DNA from: Ignelater luminosus
Taxonomy: Eukaryota; Arthropoda; Insecta; Coleoptera; Elateridae
Direction: 5' to 3'
Assembly (NCBI GenBank): GCA_011009095.1
Contig: VTPC01001064.1
Coordinates: 72,394-136,393 of the forward strand
Length of the DNA: 64,000 nt
This document shows, in pieces, positions 43,950 through 54,761 of the stretch (the stretch's first letter is position 1; each line of letters starts with the position of its first letter). The position numbers and the translations under genes were made by a program. Below the pieces are notes generated by a model. That model worked only from the letters and a program-made list of their open reading frames with translations. It made no database searches and was not told where the DNA came from.

Positions 43950-46600
43950 TGGGTGCACTGTTCTCTAAATTAATCATTGTCTTATCTTTGTGTATGTTTG
44001 CTTTTATTCAATAGGTTGAGGTTGTATTGCAACTTGTGAGCTGAGCCCGCCATCAATACTACATTATTGGTATATATCATTATTATCGAAATCAGTCGCT
44101 AATTTCCCAGCTTGAATTTCTTGAAGTCTGCACATTTTTTCAACGCCATATCCATCCATTGAACAAGAGGCTCGGGGTATCCCCTTGTCTTACTCCCTAG
44201 TTGGTACTGAACTGTTTTGAGGTACAATGATTGAACCTTACTTCGTTTCTTCAGGTCCGATACAAGCTTTTATTTCTTTAGTTGGCTTGAAAACAGTAAC
44301 TTCTTAGGGTTTTCCATATAGAATCCTAAGGTACCCAGCCAAAAGCCTTCACGTTATTAATGAAGCAATAGTGAAATTCTTTATTATACTCTATAGTTTT
44401 CTCAGTAGCTTACCGAATCGCAAATATGGCGTCCTGAATCTCTCGGTTAAGTCAATAGCCACAATGAGCTTTCTCCACTTTTGCTTCCATTTGTGTTCTT
44501 AGCCTCTTCTCGAGTACACGTTCATAAATCTTCCACGTACACTGAGTAGTGAGATGCCTCGTTGGTTACTGCATTCATGGTTATCTCCGTTCTTAGATAA
44601 AGATACAATAACTGAAAAATGCTAGTCTGAATGCTTGCTGGTCAGCTGTTCTTGACTTTTTGCTTCAAGTTCCTTTTCATTGTCAGTTTTTCCACGTCAC
44701 AGTATCATTATTCAGAAGCTCCTAAAAGTGTTTTTTCCATCTTTTCATGATATCATCTGGTTTTGTAAGAATGACTCCATCTTTACTCTTTATGAATTTT
44801 AGAGGACAGTTTTCATTTGTCTCCTCACGTATGTTCTTTATCACTTTGTAAAACAGTTTCTGATTGTCCTGAGTACTCTGTTCTAGAAAGTTGCCAAACT
44901 CCTCCCAGGCCAATTGCTTTGAGATTCTTACTACCTGCTTAACCTTTAATATTTGTGGCTTGTAAGCATTGAAAGGTTTTTGAGTTTTGTTTACCAGATA
45001 AGTTTTCCACATTTCCTTTTTCTTTCTCGCGTCCTCTTTAATTTTGTCACTTCACCAGCGTGTCACCTTTTTCCTCCTTCCACCTACAGGGACGCTTCCG
45101 CTAATCTGATTTCGCTGTAAGGACGGTAATTTTGAAGTTTTGCCATGTTTTTTCCAGATCTACTCCTTCCTTCCACCCTGCCTACTCCATAGCTTTTTTC
45201 ACANNNNNNNNNNNNNNNNNNNNNNNNNNNNNNNNNNNNNNNNNNNNNNNNNNNNNNNNNNNNNNNNNNNNNNNNNNNNNNNNNNNNNNNNNNNNNNNNN
45301 NNNNNNNNNNNNNNNNNNNNNNNNNNNNNNNNNNNNNNNNNNNNNNNNNNNNNNNNNNNNNNNNNNNNNNNNNNNNNNNNNNNNNNNNNNNNNNNNNNNN
45401 NNNNNNNNNNNNNNNNNNNNNNNNNNNNNNNNNNNNNNNNNNNNNNNNNNNNNNNNNNNNNNNNNNNNNNNNNNNNNNNNNNNNNNNNNNNNNNNNNNNN
45501 NNNNNNNNNNNNNNNNNNNNNNNNNNNNNNNNNNNNNNNNNNNNNNNNNNNNNNNNNNNNNNNNNNNNNNNNNNNNNNNNNNNNNNNNNNNNNNNNNNNN
45601 NNNGATCTACTCCTTCCTTCCACCCTGCCTACTCCATAGCTTTTTTCACAAGCTTCTCCTAGAAGAGCAATGTGACCTCCGGCTTCTTTAGCTTATGAGA
45701 GCAGACCTGCTCCCTCTTTAGGCAAGTTCTTTTCTTTTTTATTTTACCAATGTCAGTGTTACCTTGAGCTTTAGCTAGTAAGAGCAACAAGATTGTGATC
45801 GAGGCTATTTCTGCTCTTCTCATTACTTGAATGTCTCTAACGAGGTTGAATGAACTATGGTGTACTATAATACAGTCGATGCTAGATTCTTCGTTCCTAA
45901 CAGGTTCCACACGGGAATACTTGTGTATCATCTTATTGAGAAACATAGAGTTCAGAATGACTAAGTTATTCACCAGACAGAATTGAAACAATCGTTTTCC
46001 GTTGTTGTTTTTGTGTGGTTCTTCGTGTTTACCAAGCCCTCTGCCATAACCTGTAGGGTTACATCTTATCCTTCCATTTACGTCACCCATAACAATTACT
46101 TCGTTGTAAATGCTTTCATAGACTCTTTGAAGCTGTTCATAGAAAGAATCTTTCACCTGCTGTTGAGTCTTCATCAGGGCCGTATAGCGCAATGAAAGTT
46201 AGTTTCGTGTTATGTCTTTTTTCAGTTATGACAGAATTTTTACGTTTATAAACGACCAATCTCTTACAAGATCTGCCTGGTCCTTATGAAAAGACAAGCA
46301 ACACCAGCCTGAGCCCTTTCTCTCTTTGCCATTCCAGAGTGTATAAGGATTGCATTGTTGTGTATTTTCTTGCAGCCTTAGCCTTTCTTTTTGATCTCCG
46401 TAATACCTAAGATTTGCACTTTAACCTTTTACATTTCTTCCACCAACTCTACCTCCTTTCCGTTAATACTCCTAACATTGCATGTTGCATACTTGAAAGT
46501 TACGTGCCGCACCAGTGTTTTGTCCGTTTGATAAGTCCGGGTTTTTCTTTTTGTCTTCTTTTAATCAGTTGATGTTTTGGGTGTATGAGGAACTGATCCA
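43950..46600 (-). mobile_element. LINE with APE endonuclease and RT, broken, interrupted by an assembly gap
   Basis: Minus-strand order: APE endonuclease (46192-45780) with VIVMGDVNGRI, GLGKHEEPHKNNNGKRLFQF and the end block SIDCIIVHHSSFNLVRDIQV; a lysine-rich linker after the gap (LFYKVIKNIREETNENCPLK and DDIMKRWKKHF, 44900-44725); then a decayed RT with a GVRQGD-type block near 44200. At the place of the catalytic YADD box the sequence reads YTNN (44074-44063), followed by VVLMAGSAHKLQYNLN. The RT is therefore dead as well as frame-broken. It is related to the linker of the 23.2-kb LINE. The element sits between two arms of an inverted repeat. Confidence 0.75.
45204..45603. other. Assembly gap (400 N) with duplicated 47-bp flanks
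   Basis: Exactly 400 N. The 47 bases before it (45157-45203) are identical to the 47 bases after it (45604-45650). That is what results when two contigs that truly overlap are scaffolded with a fixed-size gap, so there may be no missing sequence. Alternatively it is an unresolved tandem duplication. Confidence 0.85.
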
Positions 46601-46839
46601 TAGCACCCGAACTTGCTAGGAGGACTGCTCTCTTAAGACCTACAACCACGGGTTTGCAGAGTAGATCCTTTCTCCTTTTTCATCTGCACTTGAAACCGGC
46701 AATGGGAGAGTTTTCTAAAATCTATTATGCAGTTTTTGAATAAAAATGAATGTCAGATTAACCAGATTTATAATTTGCAAATTTGTAAGTTTTCTATTAT
46801 TAAGATTTGTAATTTATACAAAGGTTTTGAGTTAATTAT

Positions 46840-46970
46840 AAGAAGAATTAAATTTTCAGCAATTTTTATGCTAAACAGTTTTTTCAAAAATGGATAGCAG
46901 AGATAGAACACAAGATTAACAATTTTACATGGGAAATTCCTACGATGCATCCTCAAAAGAGACATACGGT
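46840..46970 (-). repeat. Inverted repeat flanking a LINE, right arm
   Basis: The complement matches 43327-43460, see the left arm. No target duplication was recognised outside the arms. Similarity does not extend further out. Confidence 0.7.
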
Positions 46971-47838
46971 ATGCAATTGGTCATTAATTGGTTCTTTGTT
47001 TTACTAATGTATTATTAATCTTTTCCTAAGGGTTGCATTATTGCCTGTATTAAGGCAAGACACCCAGTATAAATTTTCTCACTTTTTTAAGCTTATTATA
47101 AGTTAAAGACTAAAGAGAACAACAAAGTTATCCACTGAACACGAACCGTAACTAAAAGGACAAAATAGTGATCTAAGGTCACAGAACGTAAACAGTAAGC
47201 AACTGGTAAAATAGAAAATTCAGTGAAAATTAAAAGTTGGGTAAAACCATGGTCAGCCAGTATGCCAAAGGAAAAAGCATTAGAAATTTCCTTAACTCCT
47301 TAACTCTTAATGCATCTTATAACTAAAGTTATGCTTGTTATTCTACCTAAGGCGCATCAGAGAAAATCCATTCATTTATTCATTTGTGAATAAAACCCGC
47401 ATGGTTTACAACTTAAACATCATCCAGAGAACGGCCACAAAGAGATTAAAACGTATGTAAGCAAAGGCAGTAAAATGAAAGGTCACGTCAATGACTTCAT
47501 AGAAACGATCCCAGGCACGTTGATTATCACTTTTACCAGCGACAGAAAAGAACTACGTGTATCGCTGTTTTACAGGTCAAGGCTGTTGCGATGATTTGCG
47601 TTCAAAATTAGCTTGGACTTGTTAATCAAGTTGTCTATTTTGAAACATTCAAAAGTCCATACACGAGTCCTGGGTGGTCTCCAGGTCCTCCCTGGAGAGA
47701 AAATTCACCTACAAATCTTTCATCTTCTGTGATGGAGTTTATTTGCTGTATGCGTTGTTTGAAACATGACGTTAGACATTCTGGTTTATCTGAGGCCACT
47801 TAAAAATTAACAAGCCAATCTCCTTGTTGTGCGTCCTC
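46971..47838. other. Unassigned sequence
   Basis: No coding motif was recognised. Part of the interval next to 47838 may be the 3' untranslated region of the pogo-like remnant. Confidence 0.35.
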
Positions 47839-48370
47839 TTACTTGGTTTCATAAGGATTAGACTTCCTAATAGATTTTGAAATTAGACTTCTGACTTTAA
47901 CCACTTGGCTTTTGACTGATAGCATTTCTTCTTTGTCTTCATCAGATGATAAATCGGCTTCAAAAGTTACATTTAACGAAAAGTCCAAATCATAAAGAAT
48001 AATTTCATCTGGATGCGGACTATCTGAGAAATGGCCTTCTGGTGAAGCAACGCTTTTTCCTGAGACCACTCCAATTTTTGTTCTTTTTTTGCGATTAGAT
48101 TCTCGTGTGACTTTATATCTCATTTGTTTCAGAAGATTGACAAACCTGTCACCCATGGACAAGTTAAATGCTTCTTGCTTATCAACACACCAAACGCTGT
48201 AGGACTTGTGTTGTATCAAGTGGGACAATGCCACACTTTCTAAACCCTGTTTTTACTTTACTGGGTTCATTTTCAGCAACATTTTCCACCAGTGTCTTTA
48301 AGGAGCCGAGAAAGTTTATTATTGGGCAAAATAGTCTCGTGTCTTCCAGGGCCATTCTTTCACTATTCAA
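47839..48370 (-). pseudogene. Pogo/Tigger-like transposase, C-terminal fragment
   Basis: The minus strand gives LGSLKTLVENVAENEPSKVK and TGFRKCGIVPLDTTQVLQRL (48370-48182). In an overlapping frame it gives FVNLLKQMRYKVTRESNRKK RTKIGVVSGKSV and an acidic tail to 47839. The 'K-GFRK-GI-PLD---VL-RL' and 'F---LK-MRY' sentences typify the end of pogo/Tigger/jerky-like DDE transposases. The helix-turn-helix and DDE core are missing, and the two parts are in different frames. It is a dead remnant whose left part runs to a stop at 47839. The copia gag remnant starts immediately to its right on the other strand. Confidence 0.6.
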
Positions 48371-48489
48371 GAATGTTGCGCCACGAAACTTTTAGAGGAT
48401 GGAAAAACGCGACATCTAGCGGTCGCGTAAGGTGGGTGGAGTTTGAAGGCAAAGAAAGGCATATGAATATTGTTTTTTGCTCAGTCTTC

Positions 48490-49190
48490 GAAACAAAAAG
48501 TGTCGAACCATCAAGATTTCGTCCGATTGTAACAGCAACTCATGGAACACAACTCGGTTTGATGGAACAGACTATTCAAAATTTCGTTTAAGGTTTACGC
48601 TATTTATAAAGCGGAAAAGGTGGTTCACGGTTGTAGAGAGCGAAAAGCCGACAGAAAAAGAAGCGAAGGAGAAATGGGAAAGGCTTGATGTAAAGATGTA
48701 AAGCGTTGTATTGGATGCTGTTACTGACAACATTCTGGGTAAGATTTCTTATGAGGCTACAGTTAAAGGCTTGCTCAATGCTCTATATGCCGTCTATCAG
48801 CAAAAACGTTAATAATACAAATTGTTGCCAAACGAAAACTTTTAAATTTAACGATGCTCGAAGGAGAAGGTATTAGGGAGTTTTTCAGCCTTTCTAAAAA
48901 ACATATACGATAAGTGCTCTCAAAGATACCAGGCAGACGGTAAAAACGGAAGAAAAATTATTCTACGTACTCATTATTTCCTTGGATAAATACAGCCATA
49001 TCATTGATGTACTAGATGCCGTGACTAGTGACAAGAGAACAATGGAGTACGTCAAGGAAAGATTTCATTTGAGCACTTCAAATCAGAAAGTCAATTTACC
49101 AGTGAGACGAATATGGTTTTCAAAGCCCAAGCTCACTGGGAATTGGAGACAGGCACTCAGTGGAAGCTGGCTTGAAGCAACCAGCGGAAA
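48490..49190 (+). pseudogene. Ty1/copia gag remnant
   Basis: Plus-strand pieces show the start of a copia-type Gag (TRFDGTDYSKFRLRFTLFIK and KWERLDVKM), then segments of the form 'LLNLTMLEGEGIREFF' and FYVLIISLDKYSHIIDVLDA with SDKRTMEYVKERFHL (48980-49060). These correspond to the UBN2-type copia Gag core, in which the sentence 'F-G-N---W' opens the protein. It is a broken fossil, with several breaks. No pol or LTR was recognised, so this is an isolated fragment. Confidence 0.65.
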
Positions 49191-49402
49191 TTAATGCGGG
49201 ACGAATGGAATTTTGACACTTATAGTCGACTGACAAGAATCTATTGTATCCAGTCAAAAGCCCAAGTTGTAGATAAATCCAAATATCTAAACAAGCGTTT
49301 TTCCGGTTTTTGTACAGAAAAGAAAATTACTTTAAATTTATCCCCTCTTCTTTCCCCGCTAATTTTCCCAAGCCTGTTCCCTTGGCAGCGGTTTTGATAG
49401 AT

Positions 49403-49758
49403 CAGTGTTTTTCGATCTGTGGGTCGCGACCCCCAGGGGGTCCCGAAGTCTTGCTCGGGGGGTCGCGGTCGCAAGCCAGGTAAAAGTAAAAAGCAAGGAT
49501 TGTAGGTCCTACAAAACAATAAAGATACAACGATTTTAGTGTGAAGGATGTGTCAGTTTATTCTTTAATATTTTTTTTAATCTTGGTTCTATGTTTGACA
49601 CGCAAATAATTAAATTATTTTCCAATTGGATCTTATTTCTCTTCTTAGTTTTTATGTTAACCATTGAAGAGAGAGTTAGTTCACATAGGTAGGAAGTGGC
49701 GAAAGGGGCTAATAATTTCAAAGCTTCCCTTGCCAGGTCTGAATATTAGAAAACACTG
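49403..49758 (-). mobile_element. Non-autonomous hAT element (356 bp) with 8-bp target duplication
   Basis: The ends are CAGTGTTTTTCGATCTG at the left and the complement CAGTGTTTTCTAATATT at the right. Both sides are flanked by the identical 8 bp TGATAGAT (49395-49402 and 49759-49766), the target duplication size of hAT transposons. The interior retains the transposase C-terminal dimerisation region on the minus strand (LLAPFATSYLCELTLSSMVN, then NIEPRLKKI and LTHPSH, 49721-49536), as in ZBED5/Buster-like hATs. The left part is a GC-rich GGGTCGCGACCCCCAGGGGG palindromic block common in such elements. It is an internally deleted copy of an autonomous hAT. The perfect duplication suggests it is not very old. 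Confidence 0.85.
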
Positions 49759-49766
49759 TGATAGAT

Positions 49767-49803
49767 AGTAGGTAGGGACAGTGGGAATCTCGTTAATTCA
49801 TTT

Positions 49804-49835
<32 letters not shown>

Positions 49836-50059
49836 AGCTATTTAACAACTTTATTTCTACAGAAACATCTATCTTAGGCCTAATCAAGCATTTCGGCTTT
49901 TGCGGCCGTCCCTTCGTTATAGCTAATTTATTAATTGATAACGACAAACAGTTATTATTACAAATAATTTACATGCAACCTTACTCCTTAATATTATATG
50001 AGTTCTAATAGTAATGTAGATTATCTTAATAGTAATGCGTGCATATATTAATAGTAAAT
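49767..50059. other. AT-rich spacer
   Basis: No coding motif. Possibly includes the 3' untranslated end of the adjacent R2-like LINE. Confidence 0.35.
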
Positions 50060-51730
50060 AAGAGCAGGCAATTTTATAAGCTAAATGTGATGTGACGACG
50101 GAGCACCAAGTGAGGATCCCTTAGGCAGGTCCTGGTCGATGGTAAAGAGTTGTTGCCAACAGGCTTTCGGATGCGGACTGGCGCCAGCTTATGTCGGGGG
50201 ATCCAGGTATGAATCTACTGATTTCCATGTGAGAGTATGATAGAGTGTGCCAACCTGTAACACAGAGAATATTAGTATATCTATGATGTCAGTCAGATGG
50301 TGACGTAGGAGTGGGTGGACAGATGAAAGATCCTATGACCACCGTGACTAAAAAGGAGAAATGTGGCCCTTCTGTCTCCTACGCCAAACCATCCGGCTCT
50401 ACTTATTGTGGATGATGATGTTACCTTTTACTACATCGTTCACTAAGGTATTAGTCACTGAATAAGGACGACCTAGCCGTTGAAGTAGAATAGTACTTTC
50501 TTTGGGTCAAGTACTTCTAGCTCCCATAATCAGTGACAGAATGGAAATATTGGTATTAGGGTATCGTCTTTGCAGGGCGACCAAGAAGGGAGGAGTGGGG
50601 CAATAGTTCGTTTTTGCTTCGGAGGCGGCTCGAAGAGATCGTGGGCCTTCCCAATGGATACCGACATCTGATAGAATTAGTTGCTAATCTTTCTTAAATA
50701 AGAGATCAGGTTTTTTCCTTACCCCATTGGTACCCCAAATATTAGGCTCCACCTCAACTGTCCGGTTGCATTTCCTGGCCGCCTTTGCAACATGATTAAC
50801 GATGAAATCTGATCCTCGGCCAGTGGACCGCTAGGCAACCTTGTAACAAATGGGACAAAGATTCGGTTCGGTTACATCCGGCTCGGCATTTGGCGGCATC
50901 TCCCCGATTATAGGGAGTGCTGACAGTTGGAAGTACGTTGCCTCGGAGCTAGATAGCATTGCAGTAGTCCCGCCCAGATGCGAAATCCAGTTGGAACTGG
51001 TGGGTGACGAAGAGCCCTGGCGTAGGCCATTGCCAGTGGTGCTTTGCTGTAAACACTCAGACCAGTAGCGGCTTATTTCGACTACCGAATAACCGTGTCT
51101 AAGAAAGAGAGACTCGAATTTATTAAGAAGTCTTGTTTCTCGTGGGAAAGCAAAAGTTTGTTCCAAGGCCACAAAGTCTGGGATGTTGACTAGGTTATTT
51201 AGTTTTTGTATCAGAATAGCTGGGATAGAGACAGTCATGCTTGTAATTCCCAAACCTTTTTTCCTAATTGGGGCATGGAGCAAGCTTATCAACATATATT
51301 AACAGCTTTTGCTGATGGTGAGGTTTTGGAAACGGGGTATTATACGGGGGAACAGCGTATTAGCGAAGCACATTCATCTTTTGGAAGGACTTTAATGGGG
51401 CGGTCTCAAGACGAGAAAGTAATATGTGCACAAACTCGCAGGATGGTCGAAACACACCGCACGAGCCATAGAAGCACCCTAGATCTAAAAATTGTTTCTC
51501 AGTGGTGATTGTTCGGCAATAAGAAATCTGCCCTTAGTGCTGATGAATAACTTTTTCTGTTTCAGCAAAACCGAAACAGAGAGAGCAGTACACTTTCCAC
51601 CGCTAACAGACAAGCCACGCCGATCGAAGAAGTGGGAACATCTATTTAGTAGAGATTGATTTCTCCCACTAAACTACCCATAATTAATAAGTCATCGGCG
51701 TAGGCTAATGCTGGGACTTTTTAGTCCAGT
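50060..51730 (-). mobile_element. R2/R4-like LINE with restriction-like endonuclease, 5'-truncated
   Basis: Reading the minus strand: an RT catalytic stretch VPALAYADDLLIMGSLVGEI (YADD at 51702-51691), a thumb and C-terminal region (51295-50831) with LHAPIRKKGLGITSM, GYSVVEISRYWSECLQQS and GLRQGSSSP, a cysteine motif starting NLCPICYK, and then NHVAKAARKC, NGVRKKPDLLF and ILSDVGI. The last blocks fit the restriction-like nuclease of R2-type LINEs (R-PD...D-). The C-terminal sentence LSLIMGARST is followed by LQRLGRPYSVTNTLVNDVV. At least one in-frame stop lies between the PD and D blocks, plus earlier breaks, so it is inactive. No ribosomal DNA flanks it, unlike canonical R2. Confidence 0.7.
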
Positions 51731-51734
51731 TTTT

Positions 51735-54160
51735 CTTTCCTTTATCATCGAAAGGTAGAAAAACTATACAGCTGAGCATATTTTATTATGCCATTTAATA
51801 CATGCAACTACGCAGTTTTGTTTATATTCATCAACCTGTTTCTATTCACCCTATTTTACAGTATTCAATTTATTAGATGTTCTAAAATTTGCTCACTTCA
51901 CAGAGCAATGAGATCTGTAACTACCAGAAAATATCAAGTAAAACTATCACTTAAACAGGATTATTGATTACGTTAAAACTAAACATTTTGCAATAAGGAA
52001 TAAATAGAGACAAATAAAAAGGAAAATCATAAATATAAAAATGTAAACAAATAGAGTTTGAAAGATAGTTTCCCTTGTAGAAATACAAAGTTAAAAGGTA
52101 AAATAGATTTAAATCGATATAAAGGTTGTTAAGAATTTTATATTAATCCTTGAAAAGTTGAACAAAAATAATCTTGTCAAGGGTGGCAGTTTTTTTTAGT
52201 TCAAACATTTCTTGTTAGCAACTTTCTTATGAATGCTCCATGAAAATCTGGAAATCCAGAAATAGAAAATATTTTTAAAAAGTGTACCCAACTTACAAAC
52301 TACACCCTGTATATGTAGTTCACAAGTAAATAAATTGTAGATAATTTAACCTGCTATCTAGAAACGTCAGCAAGCTTTACGTTATCACATTTGACACCTT
52401 TAGTAAATTTCGTTTTTAATACACGAAACGAGTACGGCGCAGTCAACCAACAACACCGAAAGATAATCGTCTTACTTGTAGCTGCTTGGTTTTTCTAATT
52501 ATATACTGTAGACTACTTCCGCAGAGATATCGTTCTTAATAAACACCTTTAGTATCGATCGAAATGGTAGAATGTTAAGGCGGAGTAGTCTTTATGTAAA
52601 AAGGCTTTAAGGAACGAAACGCAGTTTACCCGGAAATTCAGAGCGGAGAATAAAGACGACAGAGTCAACCACCGTGTTACCGCGGTCATACACTTGTGTC
52701 ATATCCATTTAACTGGATGTACCGAGCTTGAAAGCTGAAAATGGGAATCTTATAGGTTTTATCATTTGATGTAGGGACGCTGCGACTACAAATGCTTGAT
52801 TTAAGCTTACTCTATGGCGCTTTCGGTTTACGTATTTTTGCAAATTTATCGGAAATCACATCCTTAGAAAAATTGAATACACTCAAACTTTATTTTCCTC
52901 TCTCAAATAAGCTAATATCGAAATTTGTAATTTGTGTTGTAATTTACGTTCTTGTAAATTGAACTTCAGAGATGTGTACTACTGGATATATTCTATGCCA
53001 GCTCTCTCTTGATTACACAATTATTGACGAAGCGTCGACAGTGTTTATTCACAGCTCTCGACAGACATGAGAATTATTGTGATTCTATCACCTGAAATAA
53101 TTTGTTTCGCTCATAAGAACAACGTTCATTATAATGTAAAATTATTCAGTATCGAGGTTACAATTTCACTGTTTATCGCTCACTTGAATAATTCAATAAA
53201 TTTCATCTTTCAAATATAAGAATATAAATAAAAAAAACGCTTTATTAAAATTCCCTTTTTAATATAAAACTTTTCGATTCCCTCTGAACGACAAATTCAT
53301 TTTTTTCCTACAAAGCTAACTTGGATAAAATCTACAATTTTCTTGTCTGCACTTGAAGCAGCTTTTGTTCGGTTTCGTAGGCGTATAACCAATTTGAAAA
53401 CAATTTTCTGTATTAACTGCATGCAAACTTGGAATATTCCACAAGATCTAGGCTTTACCGCGACTGATAACGTTAACGTCAAACTCTTTTGGTTTCTTTT
53501 TTTTTCTGTAAATTCTCATGATTTCTTTAGCGAGAAAAGGACGTCGCGTAATTCATATTTCCGACTATCACCCGTTTTATTCTATCCGTGACATGGAGCT
53601 CAACTCACTCGAACGACGTTTTTTCTTTTTTTTTCTCTTTTCTTCTGAAAGATGGTTTCATGAATTGAACACAGAATGGGGTAACGTTCAAGGAAGTTTC
53701 TTATTTTATTTAATATACATACCAAGTGTTTCACGTCATCTAAAATGTAGTATACTAAGGGGAAATAGATGTACTTTTAGTAGATGTACCTTTATTGCTT
53801 CTTAAGATATTTTCTAGGAATTCTTGCGGGGCACTTTAGAAAATATCATGTCGTTATTATTTCATGCCAGGTATTAAGCTTTGTTCTTAAATTAGCAATT
53901 GGAATTACAATTCTACTATACTAACATAATTAAGGCGTGGAGATACCGCAGAACTTGTCCCACTAAATAAGTCTTTTTTGCCAAAAAAAGAAATTATTTG
54001 GTGTTATCCTAATTAGAAACGCATACTCAATCATCACATTTTCCATATATGTAATAAAAAATGTTGAATTATGCCTTGTGTCAAAGTTAGATTATAAGAC
54101 ATTTTCTCGCTCCACGATTAACGGATACATTTGAATTTTGGGGATTGTCATATGCACCAT
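51735..54160. other. AT-rich intergenic DNA, nothing recognised
   Basis: Frames at 53297-53805 on both strands overlap one another and show no domain. No RNA gene or repeat edges were seen. Confidence 0.45.
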
Positions 54161-54165
54161 TAATT

Positions 54166-54313
54166 CTAGGGTATGACAACAAAAGTATTGTAATTTATTT
54201 GATAATAACTGAATTACGATCAATTTCTTTTATTAAAGGTTGGTAAAGCTTACATTAATAGTTATGACAGCGTAGTCTATGCTGTAATGGTACTAGAAAT
54301 ATTGTCATACCCT
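54166..54313. repeat. Possible small MITE with 12-bp inverted ends
   Basis: AGGGTATGACAA at the left and its complement TTGTCATACCCT at the right bound about 148 bp of AT-rich, non-coding DNA. No clear target duplication was seen, so this may be chance. Confidence 0.3.
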
Positions 54314-54639
54314 GTAACGAAGTCTCATCTATCAAATGTTATATTTTTCTATAAATAAAACTCAAGATTAAAAGTAAAATTAACTGATAATGTAATCACT
54401 TACAACTAGTAAATAACGATTTTTAGTAAAGAGAGAAAGAAAACAGAAAATAAACTACCTGCAGTAAACTGACAGGTCTTTTGTTAAAGGGATTAGTACA
54501 TGCACTTCTGTTATGGTCTTATGGTCAAGTAAATATTAGGTAGTTTTAAAGAAATCCTACATTTTAAATTTTTACCCTTATTTTTAGTCGTTCGAATGTT
54601 GGTGTGTGTTAGAAAGTGTTCTCTTGATATCAGTTACTG

Positions 54640-54720
54640 TTGTTTACATTGTTGCTATTATTATTTCTTGTTGTTGTTGTTAGTGTTATTGTTTTGTTTT
54701 TTATTATTGTTACTATTTTC
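54640..54720. repeat. TTG/TTA-rich microsatellite
   Basis: Impure triplet repeat of TTG and TTA units just upstream of the Mutator-like gene. Confidence 0.6.
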
Positions 54721-54761
54721 GGTTTTAATATTTTATAAACAATTTTGCGAGGTTTTTAAAA

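Noticed and set aside
45084-45691. Frames of about 180 codons across the gap
   Set aside because: Most of each is N; only the LINE linker on the minus strand is real coding debris.
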